A model generated the notes under the pieces. It had not been told where the DNA came from. It searched no databases and worked only from the letters and a program-made list of their open reading frames with translations. The translations under genes were made by a program, and so were the position numbers. Shown here piece by piece: positions 18,010-29,209 of a stretch of DNA of 64,000 nucleotides (positions are counted from its first letter, which is position 1; each line of letters begins with the position of its first letter). Source of the stretch: Erythrobacter sp. (GTDB lineage: Bacteria; Pseudomonadota; Alphaproteobacteria; Sphingomonadales; Sphingomonadaceae). The stretch is taken from contig NZOF01000155.1 of assembly GCA_002695185.1 (NCBI GenBank), forward strand, positions 18,181 to 82,180, in the 5' to 3' direction.

Positions 18010-18759
18010 TTAGGCCGCAGCTTCCTCCGGCGGATTTTCCATCGCGCCGACATCACGGCCACTGTCCGTCACGCCTTCGCCCTTGCCGCTGCGAGCTGCT
18101 TCGGCAACCGCATCGCAATACAGCTTGATGGCGCGGGCAGCGTCGTCATTGCCCGGGATCGGGAAAGCGATGCCGTTCGGATCGACATTGGTGTCGAGCA
18201 CTGCAACCACCGGAATACCAAGCACGTTGGCCTCCTTGATGGCGAGGTCTTCCTTGTTGGCGTCGATCACGAACATGATGTCCGGAATGCCGCCCATGTC
18301 GCGGATACCGCCAAGCGAAAGTTCCAGCTTGTCACGCTCACGCGTCAGCTGAAGGATTTCCTTCTTGGTCAGGCCCGACATTTCGCCCGAAAGCTGCTCG
18401 TCGAGCGTCTTGAGGCGCTTGATCGACTGCGAGATGGTCTTCCAGTTGGTGAGCATGCCGCCCAGCCAGCGGTGGTTGACGAAGTGCTGGCCCGAAGCAA
18501 GCGCTGCTTCGCGGATCGGGTCCTGCGCCTGGCGCTTGGTGCCGACGAACAGCACCTTGCCGCCCGAACGTGCGGTCGAGCTGATGAAGTCGAGAGCGCG
18601 CGCGAAGAGCGGCACGGACTGCGACAGATCAATGATGTGGATGCCGTTGCGCGCGCCGAAGATATACGGCTTCATGCGCGGGTTCCAACGGTGGGTCTGG
18701 TGGCCGAAGTGTGCGCCGGCCTCGATCAGTTGCTGCATGGTGACGGTAGGAGCCGCCAT
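18010..18759 (-). CDS. rpsB: 30S ribosomal protein S2
   Basis: Small-subunit ribosomal protein that binds late in assembly near S1. The 249-residue product has the S2 signatures [37 protein letters not shown] and [27 protein letters not shown] (parts). The start [10 protein letters not shown] is supported by AAGGAAATG just upstream; the open frame further upstream is the transcript leader. A 26-residue acidic tail follows the core ([20 protein letters not shown]). Confidence 0.97.
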   Translation of the reverse strand: MAAPTVTMQQLIEAGAHFGHQTHRWNPRMKPYIFGARNGIHIIDLSQSVPLFARALDFISSTARSGGKVLFVGTKRQAQDPIREAALASGQHFVNHRWLGGMLTNWKTISQSIKRLKTLDEQLSGEMSGLTKKEILQLTRERDKLELSLGGIRDMGGIPDIMFVIDANKEDLAIKEANVLGIPVVAVLDTNVDPNGIAFPIPGNDDAARAIKLYCDAVAEAARSGKGEGVTDSGRDVGAMENPPEEAAA

Positions 18760-19112
18760 GGTCATTTCCTTTCCGGTTGTACCTCTGGAAGACTGGAACC
18801 CGTAATGCGGAGTATCCCGCGATCGGGCACCGGTATGAGCGCCTTCCATGTGGATTTGCCTGCCATATGAACAGCCCGAGCGGCCGATTCATTGACGGAC
18901 GGCGCGTCGCATAGCGACCTATCGCCGAGAAATCCAGACTCATTTGAACGCAAAAAAGAAACAGGCAGCGTCGAATTCCCTTGACAGAAGAGAACAAAAA
19001 GAGAACATTGCCCTTATCGCCGGAACGAGCGGCTGGATTTGGGGGTTTTCCCCACGAGTTACCCCGCCTGTCAACAGCCTTGTGCACAGGCAGCGGGAAG
19101 GAGATATTTGAT
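18760..19112. other. Divergent intergenic region between rpsB and a small membrane-protein gene
   Basis: The region must hold the rpsB promoter and leader on the minus strand, but I see no convincing -35/-10 pair for it. On the plus strand TTGACA (18981-18986) is a perfect -35 box with a poor -10 (AACATT) 17 bases on, which could serve the gene at 19113. A run of A/T (around 18952 and 18990-19002) lies in the middle. No RNA gene was recognised. Confidence 0.4.
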
Positions 19113-19352
19113 ATGGTTTCTGGTCTTCTCATCACCTTGTTCGCCCTGGCTACTGTGGCGACAGCTTTCGTTCTCACGGATACTGGACTACGCTGGTGCT
19201 CAGCTTTCAAACTTCTGCGCCACCGGATGAAGCAAGGATATGCAGGCGCCGGCATGGGGCAGCGCCCGGCCGTTTTGACCAGTGCAAATGGCTTCGGGCG
19301 GCAGGCCCGCCCCTGCCCCGTTATTGGGCAGGTGACACGGCGCGCCGCCTGA
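19113..19352 (+). CDS. Small hypothetical membrane protein (79 residues)
   Basis: Not recognised. The product has one N-terminal hydrophobic helix (MVSGLLITLFALATVATAFV) followed by a basic cytoplasmic-like stretch (KLLRHRMKQGYAGAGMG). The case for a real gene is the ribosome-binding site: AAGGAG nine bases before the ATG, among the best in the window. The last 32 bases overlap the 3' end of pssA on the other strand. The C-terminal part may simply run through pssA sequence. Confidence 0.55.
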   Translation: MVSGLLITLFALATVATAFVLTDTGLRWCSAFKLLRHRMKQGYAGAGMGQRPAVLTSANGFGRQARPCPVIGQVTRRAA

Positions 19353-20163
19353 TCTTCGAATAACGCATCAGCGTGAACGGAAGCAGTGCCAGATAGCCGA
19401 TACCGATAACGCTGAGAGTCCACCAAGGTTCAACCAGCAATGCGGCAAACAGCAGTCCTACAAACGCCAGCAACCACAGGCGTATGCCGCGCCGGGGACG
19501 CAGGGACGTCCAGCTAGGCGTCGCCATGCTGGAAATCATCAGCAGGGCAGTTGCCAGCAGCCAGGGGCCGACGAAAATCGGCGAACGGAAAACATCCAGC
19601 CCGGTCGCCATCCAGAGATAAAACGGCATGAAGGCAAGTCCGGCGCCCATGGGCGCAGGGACGCCTGTAAGAAAGCCGAGCGATTTATGCGGCTGTTCTT
19701 CGACATCGATCTGGGCGTTGAAGCGTGCGAGGCGAAGGGCGCAGCAGATCGCTAGCGCCAGTGCGGCAAACCAACCCCAGCGAGGCTCGGACGAAAGCGA
19801 CCACAGATAGATAATGATGGCAGGAGCCGTACCGAAACTGAGCGAATCGGCCAGACTGTCCAGTTCGGCGCCGAACCGCGATTGAGCTTTCAACAAACGT
19901 GCAATGCGCCCGTCCATTCCATCTAGGATGCCGGCAACTATAATCGCCACGGCAGCCGCCGCCCATTGTTCCGAAATTGCGAAGCGTATTCCCGTCAGGC
20001 CCGAGCATAGCGCCGCGGCGGTAATCGCATTGGGCGCCATCGCGCGAAGCGAAAGCCCGCGCGACCGCCCCATGACAGGCACTTCGTCTTCAGCCGCCTT
20101 GGGGCCGAGACGCGCATTTTCTTCAGGCGCGTTGCGACGCGTAGGGTCGGACAGCAGGCTCAT
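19321..20163 (-). CDS. pssA: CDP-diacylglycerol-serine O-phosphatidyltransferase
   Basis: Membrane enzyme joining CDP-diacylglycerol and L-serine to give phosphatidylserine. The 280-residue product has the CDP-alcohol phosphotransferase signature starting at D81: DGMDGRIARLLKAQSRFGAE continuing to D102 and D106, which gives the four metal-binding aspartates D81, D84, D102 and D106. About eight hydrophobic helices follow. It overlaps the psd stop by four bases, so phosphatidylserine synthesis and decarboxylation are co-translated. Confidence 0.95.
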   Translation of the reverse strand: MSLLSDPTRRNAPEENARLGPKAAEDEVPVMGRSRGLSLRAMAPNAITAAALCSGLTGIRFAISEQWAAAAVAIIVAGILDGMDGRIARLLKAQSRFGAELDSLADSLSFGTAPAIIIYLWSLSSEPRWGWFAALALAICCALRLARFNAQIDVEEQPHKSLGFLTGVPAPMGAGLAFMPFYLWMATGLDVFRSPIFVGPWLLATALLMISSMATPSWTSLRPRRGIRLWLLAFVGLLFAALLVEPWWTLSVIGIGYLALLPFTLMRYSKIRRRAVSPAQ

Positions 20164-20909
20164 TGTGAAACTCCTTCAAGCAGAGGCTGGCTGCCCACGG
20201 CGGCGATAACGGTTTCGCCTGCCACGACCTTCTGGCCGAGCATTACGTAAGATCCAGTGCCCTGCGGCAAATAGACATCGACACGGCTACCGAAACGGAT
20301 CAGCCCCACCCTTTGGCCAACGCCCAGCATGTCGCCGGGTTTCACGAAAGAAACGATCCGCCGCGCCACGATGCCGGCGATCTGGGTGAAAGCGACCTTC
20401 ACCCCGTCCGATCGCTCGATGAGGATATGCTGGCGCTCATTATCTTCGCTCGCCTTGTCGAGATCGGCATTCAGAAATTTGCCGGGGACATATACCAGCC
20501 GCCTGACGATCCCCCCAATGGGTGTCCGGTTTATATGCACATCGAATGGCGAGAGGTAGATGGACACCCGCGTTACTGCCCCGGGAGCCAAGCCTGTCTC
20601 TCCGCTGCCGTCTTCGACCATAAGTTCATGCGGCGGCTCTACTTCCACGATCTGAACGACCGTCCCATCGGCCGGCGAAACGATGAACCGATCGTCCTGC
20701 GGAACGACGCGCTCGGGGTCGCGGAAGAACGCGAAGACCGCAATACTCAGAAAGGCTAGCGGCCAGGCAATCGTTTCCCAAGCAAACCAGGCGCACAGCA
20801 GAGAAAGGGCCAGGGTAGCGAGGCCGAACTTTCGACCTTCGGGATGGATGCGCGGCACGCCGAAATGAAGATCACCACGGCCTTTGTTGTCCTGAAGGTC
20901 GGTCGCCAT
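20160..20909 (-). CDS. psd: Phosphatidylserine decarboxylase proenzyme
   Basis: Pyruvoyl enzyme converting phosphatidylserine to phosphatidylethanolamine at the inner membrane. The 249-residue proenzyme has an N-terminal hydrophobic pair (about 29-60), the substrate histidine region YLSPFDVHINRTPIGG, and the self-cleavage site in LIRFGSRVDVYLP (G207-S208), where the serine becomes the pyruvoyl group. This is the short form of the family. The start at MATDLQDN is preceded by GGGGAGCGG. It is followed by pssA with an ATGA overlap. Confidence 0.95.
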   Translation of the reverse strand: MATDLQDNKGRGDLHFGVPRIHPEGRKFGLATLALSLLCAWFAWETIAWPLAFLSIAVFAFFRDPERVVPQDDRFIVSPADGTVVQIVEVEPPHELMVEDGSGETGLAPGAVTRVSIYLSPFDVHINRTPIGGIVRRLVYVPGKFLNADLDKASEDNERQHILIERSDGVKVAFTQIAGIVARRIVSFVKPGDMLGVGQRVGLIRFGSRVDVYLPQGTGSYVMLGQKVVAGETVIAAVGSQPLLEGVSQ

Positions 20910-21008
20910 ATCCGCTCCCCTAGGCGGCAAACGGCTGTGCGACAAGCGACACGGCGAAACACCGGTCCCTTAGCAATTTCTTCACCAGCACATGGTAAAC
21001 GCACGGTT

Positions 21009-22085
21009 ATGAACGCGCTGAACGACATCGCCCGCCGGTGGTGGGGAGAAATCCCGGTCTATCTCTTCGGCCTCGTATGCAGCCTTGTGTGCTTGTTTAT
21101 ATGGTCAACGTATGGGGTCGATTACGATATCGATCAGTCGCTGTTCAGCTTCACGCTCTTCTATACCTGCGGAATAATCTACTTCTTCGTCGACATCTGC
21201 TGGCGTCTGTTCCGCGATCGCCCTGCCCGACCGCTTTCATGGGCCCGCCAGCGCTATTTTTCGAAGAATTCGCTGCTTCTCCTGATCGCCAGCCTCCCGG
21301 CAATCGCGCTTTGCGCCACGATGATCCCGCTGTTTTCGAGCATGAAGTCGATGATCCCGATGTTCACCGACTACAGCTGGGACCCCACTTTTATCGCTTG
21401 GGACAGGGCGATCTTCTTCGGCACCGACCCATGGCGGGTCTTGCAGCCCATCCTCGGATACCCGGCGATCACGGCTGCGATGGCTTTCGCCTACCACGTG
21501 TGGGTCGTGTTCCTTTACCCGGGCGTCATCGTGATGGCGCTGCTCCCCTCGATCTCCAACGATCTGCGTCGCCGTTTCTTTCTCAGCTATGCACTTGCAT
21601 GGTCGGTTGTCGGCGGCTTTCTGGCTACGTGCCTTGCATCGGTGGGCCCTGCCTTCGCCGAACCGCTGCTGGGTATTGATACGTTCACCGATCAAATGGA
21701 TTACCTTCGAGCGGCCAACGAACAGATCCGCGTGATGACAATAGGCGTTCAGGACATGCTGATCGAACGCTTTCACGACAAAGAACGGAGCATCGGCAGT
21801 GGCATTACCGCGATGCCCTCCATGCATGTCGCGGTTTCGGTTCTCTACTGGCTCGCTGCCCGCGAAATTTCGCCAAAGGCGGGGCGATTCTTCTTCTGGT
21901 TCATGGTGCTGATCTGGCTTGGCTCGGTCCACCTCGCCTACCACTATGCGCTGGACGGTCTCGTATCACTGGTGGCGATTTACGGCATCTGGCGAACCGT
22001 GCCCATAGTTTTCCGCGCCTGGGACCGCATCCCTGCCCCGTGGCGTCAGCCCGCCTTGCGAACGAATACCGTTCCGGCTGAATAG
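21009..22085 (+). CDS. PAP2-superfamily membrane enzyme, inositol-phosphorylceramide-synthase-like
   Basis: Polytopic membrane protein of 358 residues with six or more helices. It carries the PAP2 catalytic motifs GITAMPSMHVAVSV (H273) and HLAYHYALDG (H312, D316). The H-Y-x-x-D spacing resembles the Aur1/sphingomyelin synthase branch, which transfers phospho-head groups onto ceramide, rather than simple phosphatases. In a sphingolipid-making alphaproteobacterium a ceramide-related head-group role is attractive, but that is inference; a lipid phosphatase is the alternative. It is divergent from psd, and its last 40 bases overlap the 3' end of the ketoacyl synthase gene. Confidence 0.75.
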   Translation: MNALNDIARRWWGEIPVYLFGLVCSLVCLFIWSTYGVDYDIDQSLFSFTLFYTCGIIYFFVDICWRLFRDRPARPLSWARQRYFSKNSLLLLIASLPAIALCATMIPLFSSMKSMIPMFTDYSWDPTFIAWDRAIFFGTDPWRVLQPILGYPAITAAMAFAYHVWVVFLYPGVIVMALLPSISNDLRRRFFLSYALAWSVVGGFLATCLASVGPAFAEPLLGIDTFTDQMDYLRAANEQIRVMTIGVQDMLIERFHDKERSIGSGITAMPSMHVAVSVLYWLAAREISPKAGRFFFWFMVLIWLGSVHLAYHYALDGLVSLVAIYGIWRTVPIVFRAWDRIPAPWRQPALRTNTVPAE

Positions 22086-23188
22086 CCAGCACCAAAGCTA
22101 CAGATCAGGCCCGTATCTCCGGCCTCCAAGTCACCATTATGCAAATGGAAAGCGATTATCGAGCCGGCGCTTGATGTATTGCCGTACGTGTCGAGGACGG
22201 TAGGGCTTTCGTCCTCATTGGCTTCGTGCCCAAGGACACGCTGAGCGATAAGGCGGTTCATTCCGGCATTTGCCTGATGCAACCACAGCCGACGAAGGCC
22301 TTGCGGATCGATATCCAGCCGTTCAGCCTCATCCACGATCATCTTGGCGACCATGGGAACGACTTCCTTGAAAACCTTGCGCCCTTCCTGGACGAAAAGC
22401 TTGTCCGGCCCTTCCGCATCCTCCGGATAAGCTCGGTTCAAGAAACCGAAATTGTTACGAATGTTGTTGGAGAACACAGTCTTGAGCTTGGTCCCCACAA
22501 TATCCCAGTGCTGAGCCGGCGCGAGAGCGGCATCCTCAACCAGCACAGCGGTTGCGACGTCGCCGAAGATGAAATGGCTGTCGCGGTCGCGCCAGTTAAG
22601 ATGGCCGCTGGTTATTTCAGGGCTGACGACGAGGACACTTTTCGCGTTACCCGACCGAATGTAATCGGCCGCCGTCTGAATACCGAAGGTGGCCGAAGAG
22701 CATGCCACATTCATGTCGAAGCCAAAGCCATCGATACCCAGTTCCTGCTGGATCTCGATTGCCATCGCTGGATAGGGGCGCTCCATGTTCGACGCAGCGC
22801 ACAGCACCGCATCGACATCTTCGACTTTGCGACCCGCGTTTTCCAGCGCCTGACGTGCAGCCTTAACCCCGATCTCCGCGAGCAAAGACAATTCATCGTT
22901 GGAACGCTGCGGCCACCGCGGCGCCATGACATCCGGATCAAGTACCGGCTCTTTCGCCATGACGTGCCGGGCCTTGATGCCGCTGGCCTTCTCGATAAAT
23001 TCGACGGAGCTTTCCGTCAGCGCATCCATCTGGCCAGATTCTATTGCGGCGGCATTCGTCTCGTTATGGCGGCGGACATATTCGTTGAAGCTGGCGACCA
23101 GCTCTTCATTCGAGATGCTGTCTTCCGGCGTAAACAGCCCGGTAGCCGAGATTACCGGGCGGCCCGACATCTTTGTGGTATCAGTCAT
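22046..23188 (-). CDS. Beta-ketoacyl-ACP synthase III family protein
   Basis: Thiolase-fold condensing enzyme of 380 residues with the full KAS III triad: C163 in NVACSSATFG, H304 in WLHQANAGMNR and N337 in YGNTSSAGS. It is longer than housekeeping FabH (about 320) and begins RPVISATGLFTPEDSISNEELV. This resembles the FabH2/FabY-like enzymes that prime from longer acyl-CoA, so it may start fatty acid synthesis from a longer acyl chain; this is inference. It lies just downstream of purA on the same strand and overlaps the PAP2 gene convergently. Confidence 0.9.
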   Translation of the reverse strand: MTDTTKMSGRPVISATGLFTPEDSISNEELVASFNEYVRRHNETNAAAIESGQMDALTESSVEFIEKASGIKARHVMAKEPVLDPDVMAPRWPQRSNDELSLLAEIGVKAARQALENAGRKVEDVDAVLCAASNMERPYPAMAIEIQQELGIDGFGFDMNVACSSATFGIQTAADYIRSGNAKSVLVVSPEITSGHLNWRDRDSHFIFGDVATAVLVEDAALAPAQHWDIVGTKLKTVFSNNIRNNFGFLNRAYPEDAEGPDKLFVQEGRKVFKEVVPMVAKMIVDEAERLDIDPQGLRRLWLHQANAGMNRLIAQRVLGHEANEDESPTVLDTYGNTSSAGSIIAFHLHNGDLEAGDTGLICSFGAGYSAGTVFVRKAG

Positions 23189-23225
23189 GGTGCGTGCCTA
23201 ACCCCCGCCTTTGCGGGCGGCAAGA

Positions 23226-24837
<1,612 letters not shown>

Positions 24838-26703
24838 ATGGACGGGAAAACGATGGTCGACACTATCACGCGCGATTGGGCGATGTCGGGCGCGCCCGAC
24901 TTGGACGCGGATGAGGAAGTTGGCGCCCGTCATGAAAGTGCAAACCGAACTAGCGAGATCGTAGGCAAATCAGCCGCCATTGGGACACTGGCTGCGGGGC
25001 TTGCTGCTTGCGGCGGCGGAGGAACTGAAGGCTCATCGCCTGGAGGCGGCAATGCGGGTGTGCCGCCGATCGAAGTCCTCAAGCCCCAGACTGATGCCCA
25101 GGCAGCACGCTTCGCCCTGCACGCATCGCTTTCGGTATCTCCGCAGGACATCTCCAATCTCCGGCAGAACGGTTACGAGGCATGGCTGTCCAGCCAGATG
25201 GATGCGCCTAATTCCCAGACGGCTGCGGAATTCTTCGCTTCTCGCGGCTTCAATCGCATCGACGAAAACAATCATTATTCGCGCACCCAGCCCGCTAATT
25301 CGATGATTTGGGCACAGCTGATGGATGGTGGCAGCGGGGTGCGCAAACGCATCGCTCTCGCTCTATCGGAATTTTTCGTTGTCTCGCTCAATTCCGTCGA
25401 CAGTCTCATCTGGCGCAGTCAGGGAATGGGTGCTTACTGGGATGCGCTGAACGATCGGGTATTCGGCAATTTCCGCGACTTGCTGGAGGATATCGCTCTC
25501 AACCCTGCAATGGGTGTCTACCTTAATACACGAGGAAACAAGAAGGCGGACGCCCGGACCGGCCGGGTACCGGATGAAAATTTCGGGCGCGAGGTCATGC
25601 AGTTGTTCTCGATCGGCCTCTATGCCCTCAACCAGGACGGCACCGAGCAACTCGATAGTTCTGGTCGGCCAATCGAAACCTACGACAATGACGATGTAAC
25701 AGGCATCGCCAAGGTCTTCACGGGATACGATCTCGATTTTTCCGAAACGACGCTGCATCCCAATCCGACGGGAGCAAATTGGCAAATACCGGAGCCGGAT
25801 GTTGCCACACGGCGGATGACTGCCGACGCCAGCAAGTGGCGCTATCCGCGCAGCGAAAGCTACCATTCGCCGGAGGAAAAGTCCTTTCTCGGGACGACCA
25901 TTCCAGCTGGAACGGGCGCAACCGAGAGCTTGGCGATCGCTCTGGATGCGCTATTCAATCACCCCAATGTCGGACCGTTCTTCGGCAAACAGATGATCCA
26001 GCGGTTGGTGACGAGCAATCCCAGTCCGGGCTACGTCGAACGGGTGGCGCGCACCTTCAATGACGATGGGACCGGAAAGCGCGGCAATCTTCGAGCCGTC
26101 TTCAAGGCTATCCTGCTCGATGAAGAGGCTTTGTCGGACCATGGTCTGTCCGATCCCCGTTTCGGCAAGTTGCGCGAACCGATGCTGCGTTACATCCAGT
26201 GGGCACGAACCGTCGGAGTGCAGTCTGCCAGCGGCAACTGGGACATCGGCAATACCGATTCCAGTTCTAACGGTCTTGCCCAGTCGCCGCTGCGCTCCCC
26301 CTCTGTGTTCAATTTCTTTCGCCCCGGATATTTTCCAACCAATTCGCAAGCTTCGGCGAACGGGATGGTGGCCCCCGAATTCCAGCTCGTGAACGAGACA
26401 ACGGTCGCTAGCTATCTCAACTTCATGCAGCAAGTGATCCGCGGTAAAGGGTCGCGATCGAACGATGTGAAACCTGTCTATTCTGCTGAAATCGCCATTG
26501 CGCACGATCCGACGGCCCTGCTCGACCGGCTCGATCTGCTCCTGACTGGCCAGCAACTCATGGAGGCAACGCGCAGCGAAATCCTGGCGGTTATCGAGGG
26601 AATGGCCGTGACCGAGGCGAGCCCGAAGCAGGACAAGCTCAATATGATTTATATCGCCGTGATGCTCGTCATGGCGTCCTACGATTATCTGATCCAGCGC
26701 TGA
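24838..26703 (+). CDS. DUF1800 family protein, probably exported
   Basis: Large protein (621 residues) of the DUF1800 family, whose function is unknown but which is widely paired with a DUF1501 gene. Family-like features include repeated segments such as NGYEAWLSSQMDAP, NFGREVMQLFSIGLYALNQDG and PSVFNFFRPGYFP. Near residues 45-65 a small hydrophobic stretch ends in LAAGLAACGGGG, resembling a lipobox, and a Gly/Ser linker follows, so surface export as a lipoprotein is possible although the leader is unusually long. The start could be ATG 24838 or 24853. The DUF1501 gene follows after ten bases. Confidence 0.85.
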   Translation: MDGKTMVDTITRDWAMSGAPDLDADEEVGARHESANRTSEIVGKSAAIGTLAAGLAACGGGGTEGSSPGGGNAGVPPIEVLKPQTDAQAARFALHASLSVSPQDISNLRQNGYEAWLSSQMDAPNSQTAAEFFASRGFNRIDENNHYSRTQPANSMIWAQLMDGGSGVRKRIALALSEFFVVSLNSVDSLIWRSQGMGAYWDALNDRVFGNFRDLLEDIALNPAMGVYLNTRGNKKADARTGRVPDENFGREVMQLFSIGLYALNQDGTEQLDSSGRPIETYDNDDVTGIAKVFTGYDLDFSETTLHPNPTGANWQIPEPDVATRRMTADASKWRYPRSESYHSPEEKSFLGTTIPAGTGATESLAIALDALFNHPNVGPFFGKQMIQRLVTSNPSPGYVERVARTFNDDGTGKRGNLRAVFKAILLDEEALSDHGLSDPRFGKLREPMLRYIQWARTVGVQSASGNWDIGNTDSSSNGLAQSPLRSPSVFNFFRPGYFPTNSQASANGMVAPEFQLVNETTVASYLNFMQQVIRGKGSRSNDVKPVYSAEIAIAHDPTALLDRLDLLLTGQQLMEATRSEILAVIEGMAVTEASPKQDKLNMIYIAVMLVMASYDYLIQR

Positions 26704-26713
26704 GGAGACGGGA

Positions 26714-28138
26714 ATGTTCATCGGAAATCTGCCCGAAGTTTCGCGTCGCGCCTTTTTGCGTCGGTCGGCCCAGCTTGCATCGCTGGGTGCGGCATCCAGT
26801 TACGCGCTAGGGCTGGCGGGCATCGGCGAAGCGGCTGCCTTCGATGCGAGTGACGGCTACAAGGCGCTGGTCTGTGTCTTCCTTCTTGGCGGCAACGACC
26901 ACAACAACACCATTATCCCGTTCGATCCGACCAATTATGCTCGATATCGCGAAATCCGCGGCCTCGCTTCGGATGGCACGGGAGTGGGCCTGACCCGGTC
27001 CGACCTGGCGGCGACGGTACTTGCGCCGCCAGACGATCAGCAACTGACCGACGATCTGATCTACGCTGTTGCCCCGACCATGCCACACCTCAAGGCGCGC
27101 TTCGATGCCGGGCATATGGCACCCTTGCTCAACGTAGGCCCTCTGATTACCCCACTGACCCGCGCGGAGTATGAAAACAGCAATCACGTGCGCTATCCGC
27201 GTCCGGCGAAGCTTTTCTCTCACAACGACCAGCAGTCGACCTGGCAATCCAGCCTTCCCGAGGGCGCACGAAGCGGCTGGGGCGGCCGAATGGCCGACCT
27301 TGCACAATCGCACAACACCAACGCGATGTTCACCGGCATCAATGCATCGGGAAATACCGTTTTTCTGTCGGGAGAGAACTTCGCCCCTTATCAGGTCAAT
27401 GGATCAGGTGCGATCAAGATATCCGGATATGGTGGCTCCCTCCTAGGCTCGCGCGCAGCCGGAGCAGCGTTGCAGACGATCCTGGGGCAGCACAATGGCA
27501 GCGTGCTGGCAAACGACTATGCCCATATGACCGCGCGATCGCTACAATACGGGGAATTCGTCAACAATGCTCTGGGCAGCGTCGACCTTACTACCCAATT
27601 CGACTCCGGCAATTCGCTTGCCCGGCAACTGGAACTGGTAGCCCGGCTGATCGGAGGGCGCGGCTCGCTGGGCGTGAAAAGGCAGGTCTTCATGGTGTCG
27701 ATGGGTGGTTTCGACACACACGACGGGCTACCAGGGAAGCATCCCGGCCTGCTCGCCGCACTCGATAGCGCGCTGAATTCGTTCTATCAGGCAACAGCAG
27801 AGCTCGGCGTAGCGGACAAAGTCACGACTTTCACCGCATCCGATTTCGGGCGTACTCTGACCTCGAATGGCGATGGATCTGATCATGGTTGGGGCAGCCA
27901 CCATTTCATCATCGGCGGCGCTGTCAATGGCGGGCAGTTTTACGGAACGGCTCCGCACGTCTCGGTTAATAGCGATGATCAGGTGAAACAGGGTCGCCTC
28001 CTGCCCAGCACCTCGGTGGACGAATATTCCGCCACGCTGGCCAAATGGTTCGGCGTCAGCGCCAGTGAAATGCCATCGGTCGCTCCTAACATTGGCCGTT
28101 TTGCCGCTCCTGATCTCGGGTTTATGCAAACTACGTGA
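26714..28138 (+). CDS. DUF1501 family protein with Tat signal
   Basis: Exported sulfatase-like protein of unknown function, 474 residues. It opens with a clear twin-arginine signal, SRRAFLRRSAQLASLGAASS (R11-R12), then a hydrophobic h-region and an Ala cleavage site. Downstream motifs include VCVFLLGGNDHNNTIIPFDP, SMGGFDTHDG and DFGRTLTSNGDGSDHGWGSH, which are hallmarks of DUF1501 and resemble the metal site of alkaline phosphatase superfamily enzymes. TGAGGAGACGG supplies a good SD. It forms a two-gene operon with the DUF1800 gene, so the two exported products probably act together. Confidence 0.88.
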   Translation: MFIGNLPEVSRRAFLRRSAQLASLGAASSYALGLAGIGEAAAFDASDGYKALVCVFLLGGNDHNNTIIPFDPTNYARYREIRGLASDGTGVGLTRSDLAATVLAPPDDQQLTDDLIYAVAPTMPHLKARFDAGHMAPLLNVGPLITPLTRAEYENSNHVRYPRPAKLFSHNDQQSTWQSSLPEGARSGWGGRMADLAQSHNTNAMFTGINASGNTVFLSGENFAPYQVNGSGAIKISGYGGSLLGSRAAGAALQTILGQHNGSVLANDYAHMTARSLQYGEFVNNALGSVDLTTQFDSGNSLARQLELVARLIGGRGSLGVKRQVFMVSMGGFDTHDGLPGKHPGLLAALDSALNSFYQATAELGVADKVTTFTASDFGRTLTSNGDGSDHGWGSHHFIIGGAVNGGQFYGTAPHVSVNSDDQVKQGRLLPSTSVDEYSATLAKWFGVSASEMPSVAPNIGRFAAPDLGFMQTT

Positions 28139-28233
28139 TGATCTGCGCACCGGTCGGCGCAAATCCGGCACGAGCGGAAACTGTCTTCGGAAACTTCAGG
28201 CCCCTTCTCCATTGATCGGGCAAAGGAGTTATT

Positions 28234-29049
28234 ATGACAGACTATCCCACCCTCGACCTGAACGACGGCCGCCAGATCCCGCAACTTGGGTTCGGCACCT
28301 ACAAGCTCTCGGAAGAAGATGCGCCCAAGTCAGTCTCGACCGCGATCGATGTCGGTTACTGGCTGGTCGATACCGCCGCAGTTTATGAAAACGAAAACGG
28401 CGTCGGTAAAGGCGTCGGAGACTGGTCGGACATCTTTCTGCAGACCAAGGTCTGGAACGAAAGCCAAGGCTATGAACGCGCGAAACGTGCCGCGGATAAA
28501 TGCCTTGAACGCTTGGGGCGCGAACATGTCGACATGTTGCTGATCCACTGGCCATGCCCCGACAAGGACCAGTTCGTGGATACTTGGAAAGCGTTCATCG
28601 AACTGCGTGACGAAGGCAAAGCCAAGTCGATCGGCGTATCCAACTTTCGCGAGGAAGATTTGCGCCGCATCATCGACGAGACCGGTGTTACCCCCGCGTT
28701 GAACCAGATCGAGCTGCACCCGACATTCCAGCAGCGCGAATTGCGCAAGGTTCACGAAGAACTCGGCATCGTAACTCAAAGCTGGTCACCGCTCGGCCAA
28801 GGCGAAGGCCTTTCGAACGACACGATCGAAGCCATCGCCGAAGAAACAGGCCACCCAGCCAGCGCCGTAATCCTGAGCTGGCACCTGCAGCATGGCCTCT
28901 GCCCCATCCCCAAGGCGACCAGCCGCGATCATATCGAGGCGAATTTCAAGGCGCTGTCGTTCAAGCTGACCGATGAACAGATGTCGAAGATCGATGGGCT
29001 TGACGATCCCGATGGCCGGATGGGGCCCCACCCTGCCGAACTTAACTGA
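28234..29049 (+). CDS. Aldo/keto reductase
   Basis: NADPH-dependent oxidoreductase of the AKR TIM-barrel superfamily. The 271-residue product has the complete catalytic tetrad: D46 and Y51 (LVDTAAVYENE), K72 (LQTKVWNE) and H105 (LLIHWPCP). The cofactor-binding end contains PIPKATSRDHIEAN. It resembles the 2,5-diketo-gluconate reductase-like AKR group, but the substrate is unknown. AAAGGAG lies seven bases before the ATG. It is monocistronic and followed by a strong terminator. Confidence 0.93.
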   Translation: MTDYPTLDLNDGRQIPQLGFGTYKLSEEDAPKSVSTAIDVGYWLVDTAAVYENENGVGKGVGDWSDIFLQTKVWNESQGYERAKRAADKCLERLGREHVDMLLIHWPCPDKDQFVDTWKAFIELRDEGKAKSIGVSNFREEDLRRIIDETGVTPALNQIELHPTFQQRELRKVHEELGIVTQSWSPLGQGEGLSNDTIEAIAEETGHPASAVILSWHLQHGLCPIPKATSRDHIEANFKALSFKLTDEQMSKIDGLDDPDGRMGPHPAELN

Positions 29050-29079
29050 TATTACCGTATAATACGTTTTTCACGCTGA

Positions 29080-29114
29080 GGCGGCTCTGCAAGGAGCCGC
29101 CTTTCGTGTTTTTG
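29080..29114 (+). terminator. Rho-independent terminator after the aldo/keto reductase
   Basis: GGCGGCTC and GAGCCGCC form a perfect 8-bp stem with a six-base loop (29080-29101), followed by TTTCGTGTTTTT on the plus strand. Confidence 0.85.
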
Positions 29115-29209
29115 CTCTCGGTTTCGCCGCATCCAACCTCGCGACTGTCGCGTGTGGCGACGTGGTGAGCGATTGATCGCCTATGGGTCAGGCTGCTAGA
29201 GGCGCGCTT

